Source: Deltaproteobacteria bacterium (GTDB lineage: Bacteria > Myxococcota_A > Polyangia > Polyangiales > Polyangiaceae). From it: DNA of 64,000 nucleotides. The notes beneath the pieces were generated by a model, which ran no database searches, was not told the origin of the DNA, and saw only the letters and a list, made by a program, of their open reading frames with translations. Location of the stretch: positions 44,507-108,506 of the forward strand of contig QJWJ01000049.1 in the NCBI GenBank assembly GCA_003235365.1. Reading direction: 5' to 3'. This document shows positions 23,868 to 32,916 of the stretch, in pieces. The translations under genes and the position numbers were made by a program. How positions within the stretch are numbered: position 1 is the stretch's first letter; the number at the start of each line of letters is the position of its first letter.

Positions 23868-25082
23868 TCAATAGTAGGTTAACGTCGCGAGGACAGCTGG
23901 CGCGGACGTCACGACGTGCAGCCAGCTCGCATCGGTGTCGTCACGGCCCCGCGCCACCAACGCCGATATCCGGCCGGTGATCCCGACGCTGAAGTCACGA
24001 CCCAAGGGCCATTCGGCGCCCACGCCGAGCAGGACCCCTGCCCCGAAGGCACGGTAGTCGCTATCGGAGGCGGCTCCCCCTACCGGCGTCCGAGCGATGG
24101 ACGCCACCCCGAGCGCTGCCTGCAGGTACACATCCGGCTCCGAACCGACATACCAGTTCACGAAAGGGCCAAGTAGTGCCGTGGCGCGCAAGGGTGGATC
24201 GAGTTCTGGTGGCGGCTCGATCGGACTGCCCGTGTCGACGCGAACGGTACTTGCCAACAGATTCGTGGTGAACAGCCCACCGCCCAACACCACGCAAGGA
24301 GTCAGTCCGCCTCCGAACGATAGTTCACCTGCGCCAGATATACCGATTGTCTGGGCCAGTATGCGTCCACCGTAGTCGGCAGGATCGGCGGTCTTCATGA
24401 ACTCGGAGTAGCTACCCCAACCCGCACTGAGACGCGCATAGAATCCTCGTCGGCCACGTGTTGTAGCGACGGCGGGTGCGGGGGGATGCGATGCCGAGGA
24501 CACTGCATCCCTCTCGTCGAGATTCGCTTCGGTGGCAAAGCTCGCTGTCTCTCCAGTGCGCGCAGCCCCGGGGCTCGTTGCTTGAAGCGCGGGCGTGGCC
24601 GCTGGAGAAGTCTCTTCCGGCGTGGACTCATCGTCGTCTGCGGGTGCTACTGCCGTAGGCGAGCCATCTGCTGCCCCTTCACCCGACGTTTCGGATCCTT
24701 GGCTAGGTAGCGGCGGGGGCAGCGGTTGACCGGGAGCGTTCACGTTCGCACCGCCCCCCGCCGCAGAGGTCTCATCGACACGGCGCGAATCTTCTTTCGA
24801 CTCTGCCGGTGCCGAACCGTTGGACTCTGGAGCTCCGCTTCCGTCAGGCTTGGCAGCACCGCTGGCGTCCTCGGAGTCGGGCGGAGTGTCGGGCGGAGTG
24901 TCCGATCCGGTCGCTGGAGCCTCGTCGCTGGGTGCGTCGCGAGTCGACGAGTTCGGCGGCGCTGAACGGGCTGGTGGTGTCTTGGCTGACGGGGCGGCTG
25001 ACGCCGGCGGCCCTGCCGGGGGTTGTGCCAGGGCGGTCGTCGAGGATGAGATCGCGATCCCCAGCACTGCAAACGCGCGCAT
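23868..25082 (-). CDS. Secreted protein with Pro/Ala-rich linker and outer-membrane beta-barrel-like domain
   Basis: A 404-residue exported protein. MRAFAVLGIAISSSTTALAQ is a clear cleavable signal peptide. Residues ~20-210 are a Pro/Ala/Ser/Glu-rich low-complexity linker. Residues ~215-404 are a compact beta-rich domain with alternating strands (RRGFYARLSAGWGSY, GELSFGGGLTPCVVLGGGLF, DVYLQAALGVASIA, AFGAGVLLGVGAEWPLG, FSVGITGRISALVARG) ending in VLATLTYY, typical of small eight-stranded outer-membrane barrels. The ATG at 25082 is preceded by a GGGGG run and matches the signal peptide; the frame upstream is Arg-rich and unlikely. It is divergent from tadA (95 bases) and convergent with the GGDEF gene. 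The function is unknown. Confidence 0.78.
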   Translation of the reverse strand: MRAFAVLGIAISSSTTALAQPPAGPPASAAPSAKTPPARSAPPNSSTRDAPSDEAPATGSDTPPDTPPDSEDASGAAKPDGSGAPESNGSAPAESKEDSRRVDETSAAGGGANVNAPGQPLPPPLPSQGSETSGEGAADGSPTAVAPADDDESTPEETSPAATPALQATSPGAARTGETASFATEANLDERDAVSSASHPPAPAVATTRGRRGFYARLSAGWGSYSEFMKTADPADYGGRILAQTIGISGAGELSFGGGLTPCVVLGGGLFTTNLLASTVRVDTGSPIEPPPELDPPLRATALLGPFVNWYVGSEPDVYLQAALGVASIARTPVGGAASDSDYRAFGAGVLLGVGAEWPLGRDFSVGITGRISALVARGRDDTDASWLHVVTSAPAVLATLTYY

Positions 25083-25177
25083 GTCCCCCCATAGCAATTG
25101 CCCTCCGACGGAGCAATCCCCAAGCCCGTTCGTTATTCCGGCATCGCAGAGGCTTTTGTGTAGGCTGCGAGTCTGCG

Positions 25178-25666
25178 ATGCCCTCCACGGAATTCGAACC
25201 GCTCGACGACGAACTCTGGATGCAGCTCGCGCTACAGGAAGCCGACGTAGCCGCTGCGCACGGCGATGTTCCGATCGGTGCCGTCGTCGTACGCAACGAC
25301 GGACTATTGCTTGCGCGAGCGCACAACCAGCGCGAACGAGCGAGTGATCCAACTGCACACGCCGAAATCCTCGCGTTGCGAGAGGCGGCGCGTGACCGCG
25401 GCCACTGGCGACTGCACGACTGTACGCTCTACGTCACGTTGGAACCGTGCCCGATGTGCGCCGGCGCGCTGGTCAACGCCCGCGTTTCTCGCGTAGTTTT
25501 CGGAGCGGAGGATCCCAAGGCCGGGGCGGTGACATCGCTGTATGAGATCACCTCCGACCCACGGCTGAACCATCGTTTACCAGCGACCGGCAAGTTGCTG
25601 GAACAACCAAGCCGAGAACGGCTGCAGGCGTTCTTCAGAGCACTGAGAGCGCGTGGCGAGAAATGA
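25178..25666 (+). CDS. tadA: tRNA adenosine(34) deaminase
   Basis: A 162-residue cytidine/deoxycytidylate-deaminase-fold enzyme that converts adenosine 34 to inosine in the tRNA-Arg(ACG) anticodon wobble position. The zinc site is complete: HAE in DPTAHAEILALREAA (His plus proton-shuttling Glu) and PCPMCAGA (two Cys) after LYVTLE. GDVPIGAVVV near the N-terminus and the C-terminal FGAEDPKAGAVTSLYEI and LNH segments match TadA, not other deaminases. The length is normal. The ATG at 25178 gives the expected N-terminus (ELWMQLALQEADVA); the longer upstream frame overlaps the divergent gene's signal peptide. It converges on the GT51 gene after 31 bases. Confidence 0.95.
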   Translation: MPSTEFEPLDDELWMQLALQEADVAAAHGDVPIGAVVVRNDGLLLARAHNQRERASDPTAHAEILALREAARDRGHWRLHDCTLYVTLEPCPMCAGALVNARVSRVVFGAEDPKAGAVTSLYEITSDPRLNHRLPATGKLLEQPSRERLQAFFRALRARGEK

Positions 25667-25697
25667 GTTCGCGGAGGCGAATTGCGATTCCACCTCC

Positions 25698-28052
25698 CTA
25701 TGGTTGCCCGCGTAGCTCGCCCTCCCAATCGGGCTCCCCCGCGCCTCGATCACCCTCCTCGAGCGCTACATCACTCAGAAGATTGGGCACCCCAAACTGA
25801 ACTTCCTGAGCCAACCCCTCGTCGAGCTCCGCTGCGCTGAGGCGGTGTCTCGAGTGGGCGATCCTCATCAAGTGGCGCAGGTAGGTCGCCCATTTCGGAT
25901 TGAGTGAGCCGTTTTCCGCAAAACGTTCGACTTTGGGACTGGGCAAGAGCGACGCGAGAAAGAAGGATTGAGCAATGGAGAGTTCGACCGGCTTCGCGTT
26001 GAAGTAGTGGTCCGCCGCCATGCCGATCCCCCAAATGTCGGGACCAAACTCGACGATGTTGAAATACAGTTCGAGGATCTCCGCCTTACTCAGCTCCTGC
26101 TCCAAAAGCATGGTGAGCAAGGCTTCTTGGATCTTTCGGGTGAGGTGCTTGTCGCGGGAGAGATACAGGTTTTTCGCGAGCTGCATCGAGATCGTGCTGG
26201 CTCCGCGCGCGTAGCGCCCCGACTGGACGTTTTGGCGGATGGCACCTTCGATAGCACCTTGATCGAACCCGCGATGTCTCCAAAATCCACCGTCTTCCGT
26301 CGTGAGTACGGCAACCTCCATGTAGCGCGAGATCTGGCTGAGCGGGTACCAGTCCGCGGTGCCGGGGCCGCTGTAGACGAGCAGCTCGTCCCCAGCAACG
26401 CCGGGGACGACTCGGGTGAATGGCTGCTTGAAACGCTGTGGGTCGATGTCGGGCGACACACCGGCGAGTCGACAACGGTTGTTCATCCGCCACTTCGCGT
26501 CGACGTCCGACAACCGATTCGTATCCAGCTGAAGCGCCGCGTTCCACGAGAAAGTCCCCGAGAACCGCGTTCCAGCGAGCAGACCGACAGCGCCTCGCGG
26601 CAACGAGTCGAACATGTCCTGGCACGACGCTGTCGGCACTTCCACCTTCGCGTCGATGACGAGTCGCGAACTGTCACGCTCCAGCTTCACACTGGCGTTC
26701 GCTGAAACTGCACCAAAACGAATCTGCCCCTGCTCCACGTTCAATTCGGAACCGTCCAGCTTGAGCTCACCCTGACCGGTCCACGCCAAGGACATGCCAC
26801 TGAGCACGTCGGGAGACAGCTTGGGGTGATTGACGCTCAGATCCGTCAACTCGCCACTGGTCTGAAGCGATGCTTGGTCGCTCGACGCGCTCAACGTTGC
26901 GTTCAGTTCGAGCCGCAACTTCGCTCCCTGCACGTTCGCCAAGCCGAAATCGCCTTCGCGCACGCCTAGGCGAGAGAGCGACACGGGCCCTCCCGAGGCG
27001 CGCATCTGAACCGCGCCTTCCCCCATCGGCAGCGACAGTCGGACATCGAGAGGCTGTTCAGCCGCGACGGCGTCCCCCTGGGCAAGATCGACTTCGAGCC
27101 GATCGGCACTTCGACTCAGCCGCAGCCGCGCCGGCCCGAGGTTGAGCGATTGACGTCCCCGTTGCACCACGATCCGTACCTGGTCCAACCCGATCTCGGC
27201 CCCACTCGGCAAACGCCGAGCGAGTACATCTGATATCGCCGCGAGCCGGCGCTTGATTCGGAGGCCTCGCTCGGCATCCAACGTCAAGAAGGGCACGGGA
27301 GGCAAACGCGGTTTCGAAGGCGCCGCATCACCTTTCTGCCTCTTCGGTGGTCGGGTCGTGGCAGGTTCACTCCGTGTGGCGCTGGTTCCCCCCGAAGCTG
27401 GCGGTGCTCGGGCCAGCGGTGGTGCGGCGGAGGCCAATCGCAAGTTGACGTCCGTCGTCGACGCACCGAACTTGACGACCGTGAGCTCAGGATAGTCCAC
27501 GGCGGAGCGCAACCCGGTGACCTGTGCCGAGAATGGTTCACGATGAGCTCTGAGGAGATCAGCGTCCACCTCGAAGCGACCGCCGTCACGGCGCGCCGAG
27601 ATGCCCCACATCGTGTAGGACTCTTCCGCTCCAGCCTGCCAGTCGAAGAACAAGCCATGGGCATCGATCGGTAACCCATAACCACCACCCCCCGACGCCT
27701 CGGAGCCTTCCGTCGAGGGAGAGGCAAAAGCGCTGCGCACGTCGTCGATGGTTCCCGTCAAGCGAACACTCCCACCGTGTACGTTGACCGCTCGCAGGCC
27801 CGACAGGCCGAACCGCACCTCGATGGCATCGAGCCGAACGTCGAGGGAGGGCAACTTCTCCGAAGTGATGTGAACGCCGGTGAGCCAGACACGGGTCGGG
27901 CGCAATGCGACGCCGTCGACTTGCGCGACCAGTCCACGGCCAGCCAACTTCGAGACCACAGCGTTGCGCACGGCAAACGGCGCCGCAGCCGCGATGCACG
28001 CCGACAGTGCCGTCGCGGCAATCAGTGCAATCAACCACCGGCGCGAACGCAT
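25698..28052 (-). CDS. Peptidoglycan transglycosylase (GT51) fused to large AsmA-like N-terminal region
   Basis: A 784-residue inner-membrane protein. A signal anchor (RRWLIALIAATALSACIAAA) is followed by ~500 residues rich in beta-strands that resemble AsmA/DUF748-type lipid-shuttle domains (RVWLTGVHITSEKLPSLDVR, LQTSGELTDLSVNHPKLSPD). Residues ~570-745 are a GT51 transglycosylase: VAVLTTEDGGFWRHRGFD with the catalytic Glu, GASTISMQLAKNLYLSRDKHL, RKIQEALLTMLLEQELSK and ELYFNIVEFGPDIWGIG. GT51 enzymes polymerise lipid II into glycan strands. No transpeptidase domain follows, as in MtgA, but MtgA is only about 240 residues, so the N-terminal region is an unusual addition. The ATG at 28052 starts the signal anchor. 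It converges on tadA. Confidence 0.88.
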   Translation of the reverse strand: MRSRRWLIALIAATALSACIAAAAPFAVRNAVVSKLAGRGLVAQVDGVALRPTRVWLTGVHITSEKLPSLDVRLDAIEVRFGLSGLRAVNVHGGSVRLTGTIDDVRSAFASPSTEGSEASGGGGYGLPIDAHGLFFDWQAGAEESYTMWGISARRDGGRFEVDADLLRAHREPFSAQVTGLRSAVDYPELTVVKFGASTTDVNLRLASAAPPLARAPPASGGTSATRSEPATTRPPKRQKGDAAPSKPRLPPVPFLTLDAERGLRIKRRLAAISDVLARRLPSGAEIGLDQVRIVVQRGRQSLNLGPARLRLSRSADRLEVDLAQGDAVAAEQPLDVRLSLPMGEGAVQMRASGGPVSLSRLGVREGDFGLANVQGAKLRLELNATLSASSDQASLQTSGELTDLSVNHPKLSPDVLSGMSLAWTGQGELKLDGSELNVEQGQIRFGAVSANASVKLERDSSRLVIDAKVEVPTASCQDMFDSLPRGAVGLLAGTRFSGTFSWNAALQLDTNRLSDVDAKWRMNNRCRLAGVSPDIDPQRFKQPFTRVVPGVAGDELLVYSGPGTADWYPLSQISRYMEVAVLTTEDGGFWRHRGFDQGAIEGAIRQNVQSGRYARGASTISMQLAKNLYLSRDKHLTRKIQEALLTMLLEQELSKAEILELYFNIVEFGPDIWGIGMAADHYFNAKPVELSIAQSFFLASLLPSPKVERFAENGSLNPKWATYLRHLMRIAHSRHRLSAAELDEGLAQEVQFGVPNLLSDVALEEGDRGAGEPDWEGELRGQP

Positions 28053-28369
28053 GCCTGGTGCACATGTAACCTCTGTGCCGCTTCGCGCACACCCCGATCT
28101 CGCCCAGCCGTTTGCGATTGCTTCCAAGCGAGCCGCCGACTGGGGCGGAGGTGCCGCCACTCAGACCATCGCCCGTGTACGCGCCGAGCGCTGATCACAG
28201 GAAAATCCGGCAATTGGGCGTCGCTCTCACCGCGGTGGGACGTTCAGACAGCCCCTGACGAGCGGCCGTTCGTGAAACGACTTTTTGGCGGAGCGCCGCG
28301 CGCCGATTCGCAAGTCGCGCTACGCCCAACTCGGTCGGCAGGCGCGCCGGAGCCAACGCAAGCCGGCCC

Positions 28370-29368
28370 TCACTCGTCAGAAGCGGCCTTGCGAGCTGCC
28401 GCTGACCCACCTTCGTGCGGGTTGCGTTTCAACTCGCCGGGGCTGTAGCCCAGCGCGTCTTTGAACACGCGATGAAACTGCGCATAGCTCCCGAAGCCCG
28501 CCGCGTACGCAGCCTGCGTCAGATTCCGACGATTGCCTTCACCATACAACTCGAAGAACCGCTCGATACGCGATTGGTTCCGATAACCCACGAGGGAAAT
28601 ACCAACCTGCTGACGAAACAAGCGGCTCAACCACGACGCGCTCGCGCCGCAGGTGTGAGCCAATTGCTGCATCGATCCCGTTTCGGGCTGCGTTCTCAAG
28701 ATGTACGCGGCCTTCTCGACCGCTGGATGGACGTCAGCGAGTTCGGAGATACGCGTGGCCTTCTCGTGCTCGGCCCAAGCGGAGAGCAGCAAGTACTCGA
28801 GGCCAACCGAAAACTGCTCGGTCTTCAGGTCCGTCGTCGAGAGGTGTTCGAACTGCGTCTCCAAGCGCCGCGCACTCACTTTGGTGAGGCGCCTGACGAT
28901 CACCGCGCCGTCCACTCCATTGAGCATCAATTCCGTCGCCGCGTTGCGGCTGGCCCGACTCTGCACCTCGGGACCGAAGTACGCGGTCCACGCGCTGAAG
29001 TCTTCCGAAGCGTGATAGTGCCGGCCGTCGTCGAAGGTCGTCGCCATCGTCGGCACGAGCCACAGGATGGTGCCCGCCGCGACCTCGTACTCCCGACCCC
29101 GGATCGAAAACCGGGCAACGCCGCGCTGTACCAGGATGCACTGTAATGCATAGTCTTGAGGACGGATTTGCCGACTGCCGCCGGTGCTGTCGACCCGCAA
29201 GACGACGCCCAATGATCGACTGACACTCTGCGGCGGCAGGATCGACTCCACCGTCGAAATGGGCGGCGGGTCGGAGATCCTCGACTCCCCCAGGGAGTGT
29301 GGAGGGACCCCGGATGCGCGGAGGTTCGAGGAGTACTGCGAGGGGTGGAATGAGAATTCTGCGGTCAC
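28370..29368 (-). CDS. AraC-family transcriptional regulator
   Basis: A 332-residue regulator. The N-terminal ~200 residues form a cupin-like sensing domain (CILVQRGVARFSIRGREYEV, AAGTILWLVP). The C-terminal ~100 residues are the AraC/XylS double helix-turn-helix: MQQLAHTCGASASWLSRLFR, then GISLVGYRNQSRIERFF and the signature second motif LTQAAYAAGFGSYAQFHRVFKDALGYSPGEL. The start is GTG at 29368; no strong ribosome-binding site is seen and the first ~40 residues are Pro/Ser-rich, so it may begin later. It is divergent from gshA (305 bases), making gshA a possible but unproven target. The 317 bases on its far side, before the GT51 gene, show no further ORF. Confidence 0.9.
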   Translation of the reverse strand: MTAEFSFHPSQYSSNLRASGVPPHSLGESRISDPPPISTVESILPPQSVSRSLGVVLRVDSTGGSRQIRPQDYALQCILVQRGVARFSIRGREYEVAAGTILWLVPTMATTFDDGRHYHASEDFSAWTAYFGPEVQSRASRNAATELMLNGVDGAVIVRRLTKVSARRLETQFEHLSTTDLKTEQFSVGLEYLLLSAWAEHEKATRISELADVHPAVEKAAYILRTQPETGSMQQLAHTCGASASWLSRLFRQQVGISLVGYRNQSRIERFFELYGEGNRRNLTQAAYAAGFGSYAQFHRVFKDALGYSPGELKRNPHEGGSAAARKAASDE

Positions 29369-29673
29369 GGCTTCGGATCCGCAGAGGCAGCGCGGGCGAC
29401 GGCGCTGTCACAAATCTCGAAGCTTTGTCGGTTTCGGATCGCGATCGATCACCCCAATCGACACTGGCTGTATACTTGCGCTGGCGTTACCCGGCAGGTC
29501 ATGACTTAGTGTCAACGGCTCCGTGGAAATTCAACGAGACTGAGCACAGGTCGGCCACCAGACCGCCAAACTCCGAATCTGGCCTACCGGTCCGCCAAGC
29601 TGTCACCTCAGACTCGCACACAGGTGCCGCTTGCGAAGTGTCGGGTCCGGGCCTAAGCCGGCAGCCTCTCGAA
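29369..29673 (+). other. Divergent intergenic region between araC-type gene and gshA
   Basis: 305 bases without a convincing reading frame. TATACT at 29471 resembles a -10 hexamer for rightward transcription, but no good -35 lies 17 bases upstream. If the araC-type start is downstream of 29368, this region would be longer. Confidence 0.4.
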
Positions 29674-31023
29674 ATGGCGTCTCCCCGCATTACTTCCCCT
29701 GAACAGCTGTCGGGGTACTTTCGACGCGCGGAGAAGCCCGCGACTGCCTGGCGCCTGGGATTGGAGGCAGAGAAGTTCGGGCTGCACCAGTCGAGTTTGG
29801 CGCCGGCGCAGTACGACGGTGCGTCGCAGATCGCCGGTGTCTTGGGCTGGATGCAGTCGACCATGGGTTGGTCGCCAATTACCGAAACGCCCGACGGTCC
29901 GCTGTTGGCGCTGCGCCGGGACGGTGCGTCGATCACACTCGAACCGGGGGCTCAGCTCGAACTCTCGGGCGCCCCGTGGCGAACGATCCACGAGGCCGCC
30001 GCGGAGTACGACCAGCACTTGGCGGAGCTGCGCCGAGTGCGCGAGCACTTCGGGATCGGCTTCGTTCACCTCGGGTTTCATCCCCTGGCCAAGCTCGAAG
30101 AGTTGCCCTGGGTCCCGAAGCGCCGCTACCCCGTGATGCGGGCGTACCTGCCGACCAAAGGCCGGCGCGGGCTCGACATGATGCAGCGGACCGCCACCGT
30201 CCAGGTGAACCTCGACTACGAGAGCGAAACGGATGCGATGAGGAAGCTGCGCACGCTGTTGCGGCTCACACCGCTGTTTCAAGCGATGACGCTCAACAGC
30301 CCGTTCATCGAAGGGCAACGCAGCAGCCGGCTCAGCGAGCGCCTCGACGTGTGGATGAACATGGACCCGACACGCTCAGGGCTGATCCAACAGCTGTGGA
30401 GTGTGGACGAGCCGAGCTACGATCACTACGTGCAGTGGGCACTGGAGGCGGGCATGTTCCTCGTCGTGCGCGAGGGGCGCGTGTTCGCCAACACGGGACA
30501 GACGTTTCGCGACTACCTCGCCAACGGCTTCGAGGGGCTGCGCGCGACCGAAGACGATTGGACGTTGCACCTGGGCACGCTATTTCCCGAGGTGCGCCTC
30601 AAGAGCACGATCGAAGTGCGTTGCTGTGATGCACTGCCGCCGCAGCTGGCACCGGCGGTGCCAGCCCTGTGCGTGGGCCTGATGTACGACTCCACTGCTT
30701 TGGACCAGGCAACGGAGCTGGCCGCTCGAGTGCCCACGGATGGTGCCACTTCCTTGCAACGGCAGGTGTGCTCGCGTGGCCTCGACGCGACGCTGGACGG
30801 TGAGCGTCTGCAGCAGCACTGCCTGCGTCTGCTGGAGGTGGCCCGCGCCGGACTCGCTCGTCGCGGCCACCTCGACGAGACCGGTCACGACGAAACGCAC
30901 TACCTCGACGGTTTGCAAGCTCTGGTCGAGCGCGGCGTCACTCCCGCCGAAGCCTGGATCGAACAGGTCGAACGAGCCGATTCGTTGCACGCCGCCTTGC
31001 AGCAGGCGATGACCGAGGCTTGA
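29674..31023 (+). CDS. gshA: Glutamate--cysteine ligase (plant-type GshA)
   Basis: A 449-residue enzyme for the first step of glutathione synthesis: ATP-dependent ligation of glutamate and cysteine. It has the opening ITSPEQLSGYFRRAEKP and LGLEAEKFG (Glu metal/ATP ligands), LEPGAQLELSGAP, HLGFHPL, MMQRTATVQVNLDYESE, LTPLFQAMTLNSPFIEG and the C-terminal VRCCDALPPQLAPA found in the plant/proteobacterial GCS2-like group. The length (about 450) agrees with that group and not with the E. coli type (518). The ATG at 29674 was chosen because homology starts there; the open frame extends 125 codons further upstream with non-conserved sequence. The following histidine kinase is 76 bases away. gshB is not in the window. 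Confidence 0.92.
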   Translation: MASPRITSPEQLSGYFRRAEKPATAWRLGLEAEKFGLHQSSLAPAQYDGASQIAGVLGWMQSTMGWSPITETPDGPLLALRRDGASITLEPGAQLELSGAPWRTIHEAAAEYDQHLAELRRVREHFGIGFVHLGFHPLAKLEELPWVPKRRYPVMRAYLPTKGRRGLDMMQRTATVQVNLDYESETDAMRKLRTLLRLTPLFQAMTLNSPFIEGQRSSRLSERLDVWMNMDPTRSGLIQQLWSVDEPSYDHYVQWALEAGMFLVVREGRVFANTGQTFRDYLANGFEGLRATEDDWTLHLGTLFPEVRLKSTIEVRCCDALPPQLAPAVPALCVGLMYDSTALDQATELAARVPTDGATSLQRQVCSRGLDATLDGERLQQHCLRLLEVARAGLARRGHLDETGHDETHYLDGLQALVERGVTPAEAWIEQVERADSLHAALQQAMTEA

Positions 31024-31099
31024 GTCACAACGGTCAGCGACGCCGACGGGTCGCCGGTTTGTTGTACTCATTCGAAGATCGGGACAATAGGATGGTGGC

Positions 31100-32755
31100 G
31101 TGTCTCTGGCTCAGCGCATCCTACTGTCCATCAGCGCGCTAGTCGGGCTGGTGACGATTGCGTTGAGCCTTGCGGTCCAATGGGCTTGGGAAAAGGCCGC
31201 CCAGCAACAGTTCGAAGCCGACTTCAACCTCGCAACCGTTCGTCTGAGACAGCAACTTGCAGACGAACTGACGCAACTGCCGAATCTACTCGACCCCCTG
31301 TGCAAACACAGCCCCATGGTCGATTCGACGTTGATCGATCTTCAAGCAGGTAGTCTCGATCGCGAACGCAAGTACGCGCTGAGCTTGCTGGTACCCGCCA
31401 CGGGGCAGGCGTTTGGTTTCGACGAACTCGTGCTACTGACCGGTTCGGGCGAGATCCTCGGCGCACACGAACCGTCGTTGGTCGGACGCGTGGACGAGCA
31501 ACTCGTCACCCGTTCGCTCGCGACCTCCGGCGCAACCCTGACCTCCCGCGACGGCACGTGGCAAGTCGAAGCGCATTGCCAGAAGAAACGCTCGGGGCAG
31601 ATGGTGCTCCTGCACGCCGCTCGACACCTCAACACGATCATCGACCGAGTCGGCGCTCTGCATGGCTTGAGCTTGTCGCGTTCGCCGCCCGAGGACCGTC
31701 CAGAGAGGTTCGTGCGAACGCTCGAACTCGCGGAGCTACGCGGCACCGCGCTGTTCGCCACACCGAAATACATGACGGTCAACGAAGCCGTTGCTGCCCT
31801 CAATCGACAGATCTTGTTCTCCGGCTTGGCAGTGTTGGTCGTCGCGCTGTTGCTCGGATTCTGGTTCGCGAGGCGCCTGTCAAAGCCCATCGTTCAGCTC
31901 TCGGAGCAGGCGCAACGCGTCGTGGCGGGCGAAACGAGACCCATCCGGGCCACTGGAGGCAAGGAGCTCCGGGACTTCGCCGATTCGTTCAATCGAACTC
32001 TCGACGACCTCACCCGCCTGCGAAAACGTCTGGCCGCAACCGAACGCATCGCCGCACAACGCGAAATTGCCAGACGCGTCGCTCACGAGATCAAAAACCC
32101 GTTGGCCCCGATTCGCGCTGCCATCGAGACGCTCCGACGCCTGCGAGCTCGCAACGATCCCGCCTTCGACGAGTACTTCGATGACGCGACGCAGACGGTG
32201 CTCGGCGAGGTACGCCGCATCGCGACCATCGTGCGCGAGTTCACGGAGTTCGCGCGACTGCCTCCACCGTCACCGAGTGAGTTCGACATCGAGCAGCTGG
32301 TGCGCTCTGTCGTCCAGATCCACACGTCCGAGGCATGCCGCGTCGAGATCAATGCCGAAGGGCCGATGCAGATCCGTGCAGACCGCGATCAGTGCGTGCA
32401 GGTGATGACCAACCTCCTACAGAACGCGTTGGACGCTGTGGCCAATGCCGACGAACCACTTGTTCAGGTCAGCCTGGCCGCGACAGGCGACCACATTGCC
32501 GTGCAGATCGCGGACAACGGACCGGGGCTCGCTGCTGACGTACGCGATCGCGTCTTCAAGCCATACGTGACGACCAAAAGCGGTGGCACGGGACTCGGTC
32601 TGGCCATCGTCCAACGCATCGTCGTCGAGCACGGCGGTGATGTCAGTGTGTCAGAGTCACCGCTGGGCGGCGCGAGCTTCGTGGTCAGCTTGCCCATCGC
32701 CGGCCCTGCGGTCGTACTGGAGCGAAGTGATCCCAGCACAGACACGAACGCTTAA
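31100..32755 (+). CDS. Membrane-bound sensor histidine kinase (NtrY-like)
   Basis: A 551-residue two-component sensor kinase. The first membrane helix ([20 protein letters not shown]) is followed by a periplasmic domain of ~200 residues, and the second by [20 protein letters not shown]. Residues ~255-310 are HAMP ([17 protein letters not shown]). Residues ~320-395 are the dimerisation/phosphoacceptor domain with [14 protein letters not shown] (His329), the H-E-I-K-N-P-L-x-P variant typical of NtrY-like kinases. The ATPase domain carries N ([12 protein letters not shown]), G1 (IADNGPGL), F (VFKPYVTTK) and G2 (GTGLGLAIV). The start is GTG at 31100. No response regulator is adjacent; a chemoreceptor-like gene follows 161 bases later. 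Confidence 0.93.
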   Translation: MSLAQRILLSISALVGLVTIALSLAVQWAWEKAAQQQFEADFNLATVRLRQQLADELTQLPNLLDPLCKHSPMVDSTLIDLQAGSLDRERKYALSLLVPATGQAFGFDELVLLTGSGEILGAHEPSLVGRVDEQLVTRSLATSGATLTSRDGTWQVEAHCQKKRSGQMVLLHAARHLNTIIDRVGALHGLSLSRSPPEDRPERFVRTLELAELRGTALFATPKYMTVNEAVAALNRQILFSGLAVLVVALLLGFWFARRLSKPIVQLSEQAQRVVAGETRPIRATGGKELRDFADSFNRTLDDLTRLRKRLAATERIAAQREIARRVAHEIKNPLAPIRAAIETLRRLRARNDPAFDEYFDDATQTVLGEVRRIATIVREFTEFARLPPPSPSEFDIEQLVRSVVQIHTSEACRVEINAEGPMQIRADRDQCVQVMTNLLQNALDAVANADEPLVQVSLAATGDHIAVQIADNGPGLAADVRDRVFKPYVTTKSGGTGLGLAIVQRIVVEHGGDVSVSESPLGGASFVVSLPIAGPAVVLERSDPSTDTNA

Positions 32756-32916
32756 CGAAGCGACGTGACGAACAGTTCGTTCAACGCAACCAGTCAGACT
32801 CTGATGGCGGGCAGCTGGATAGCCGAGTATCTTTGCATTCCACGCGCTTGGGGGAGGAGCAAGGTAAACCGGGCTTGGGCGCGTGCCGTAGGCTAGCTGG
32901 TCACCTGAAGAATAAC

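Noticed and set aside
29465..29480. TATACT -10-like box before gshA
   Set aside because: No -35 element lies at the correct distance; kept only as a remark in the intergenic entry.
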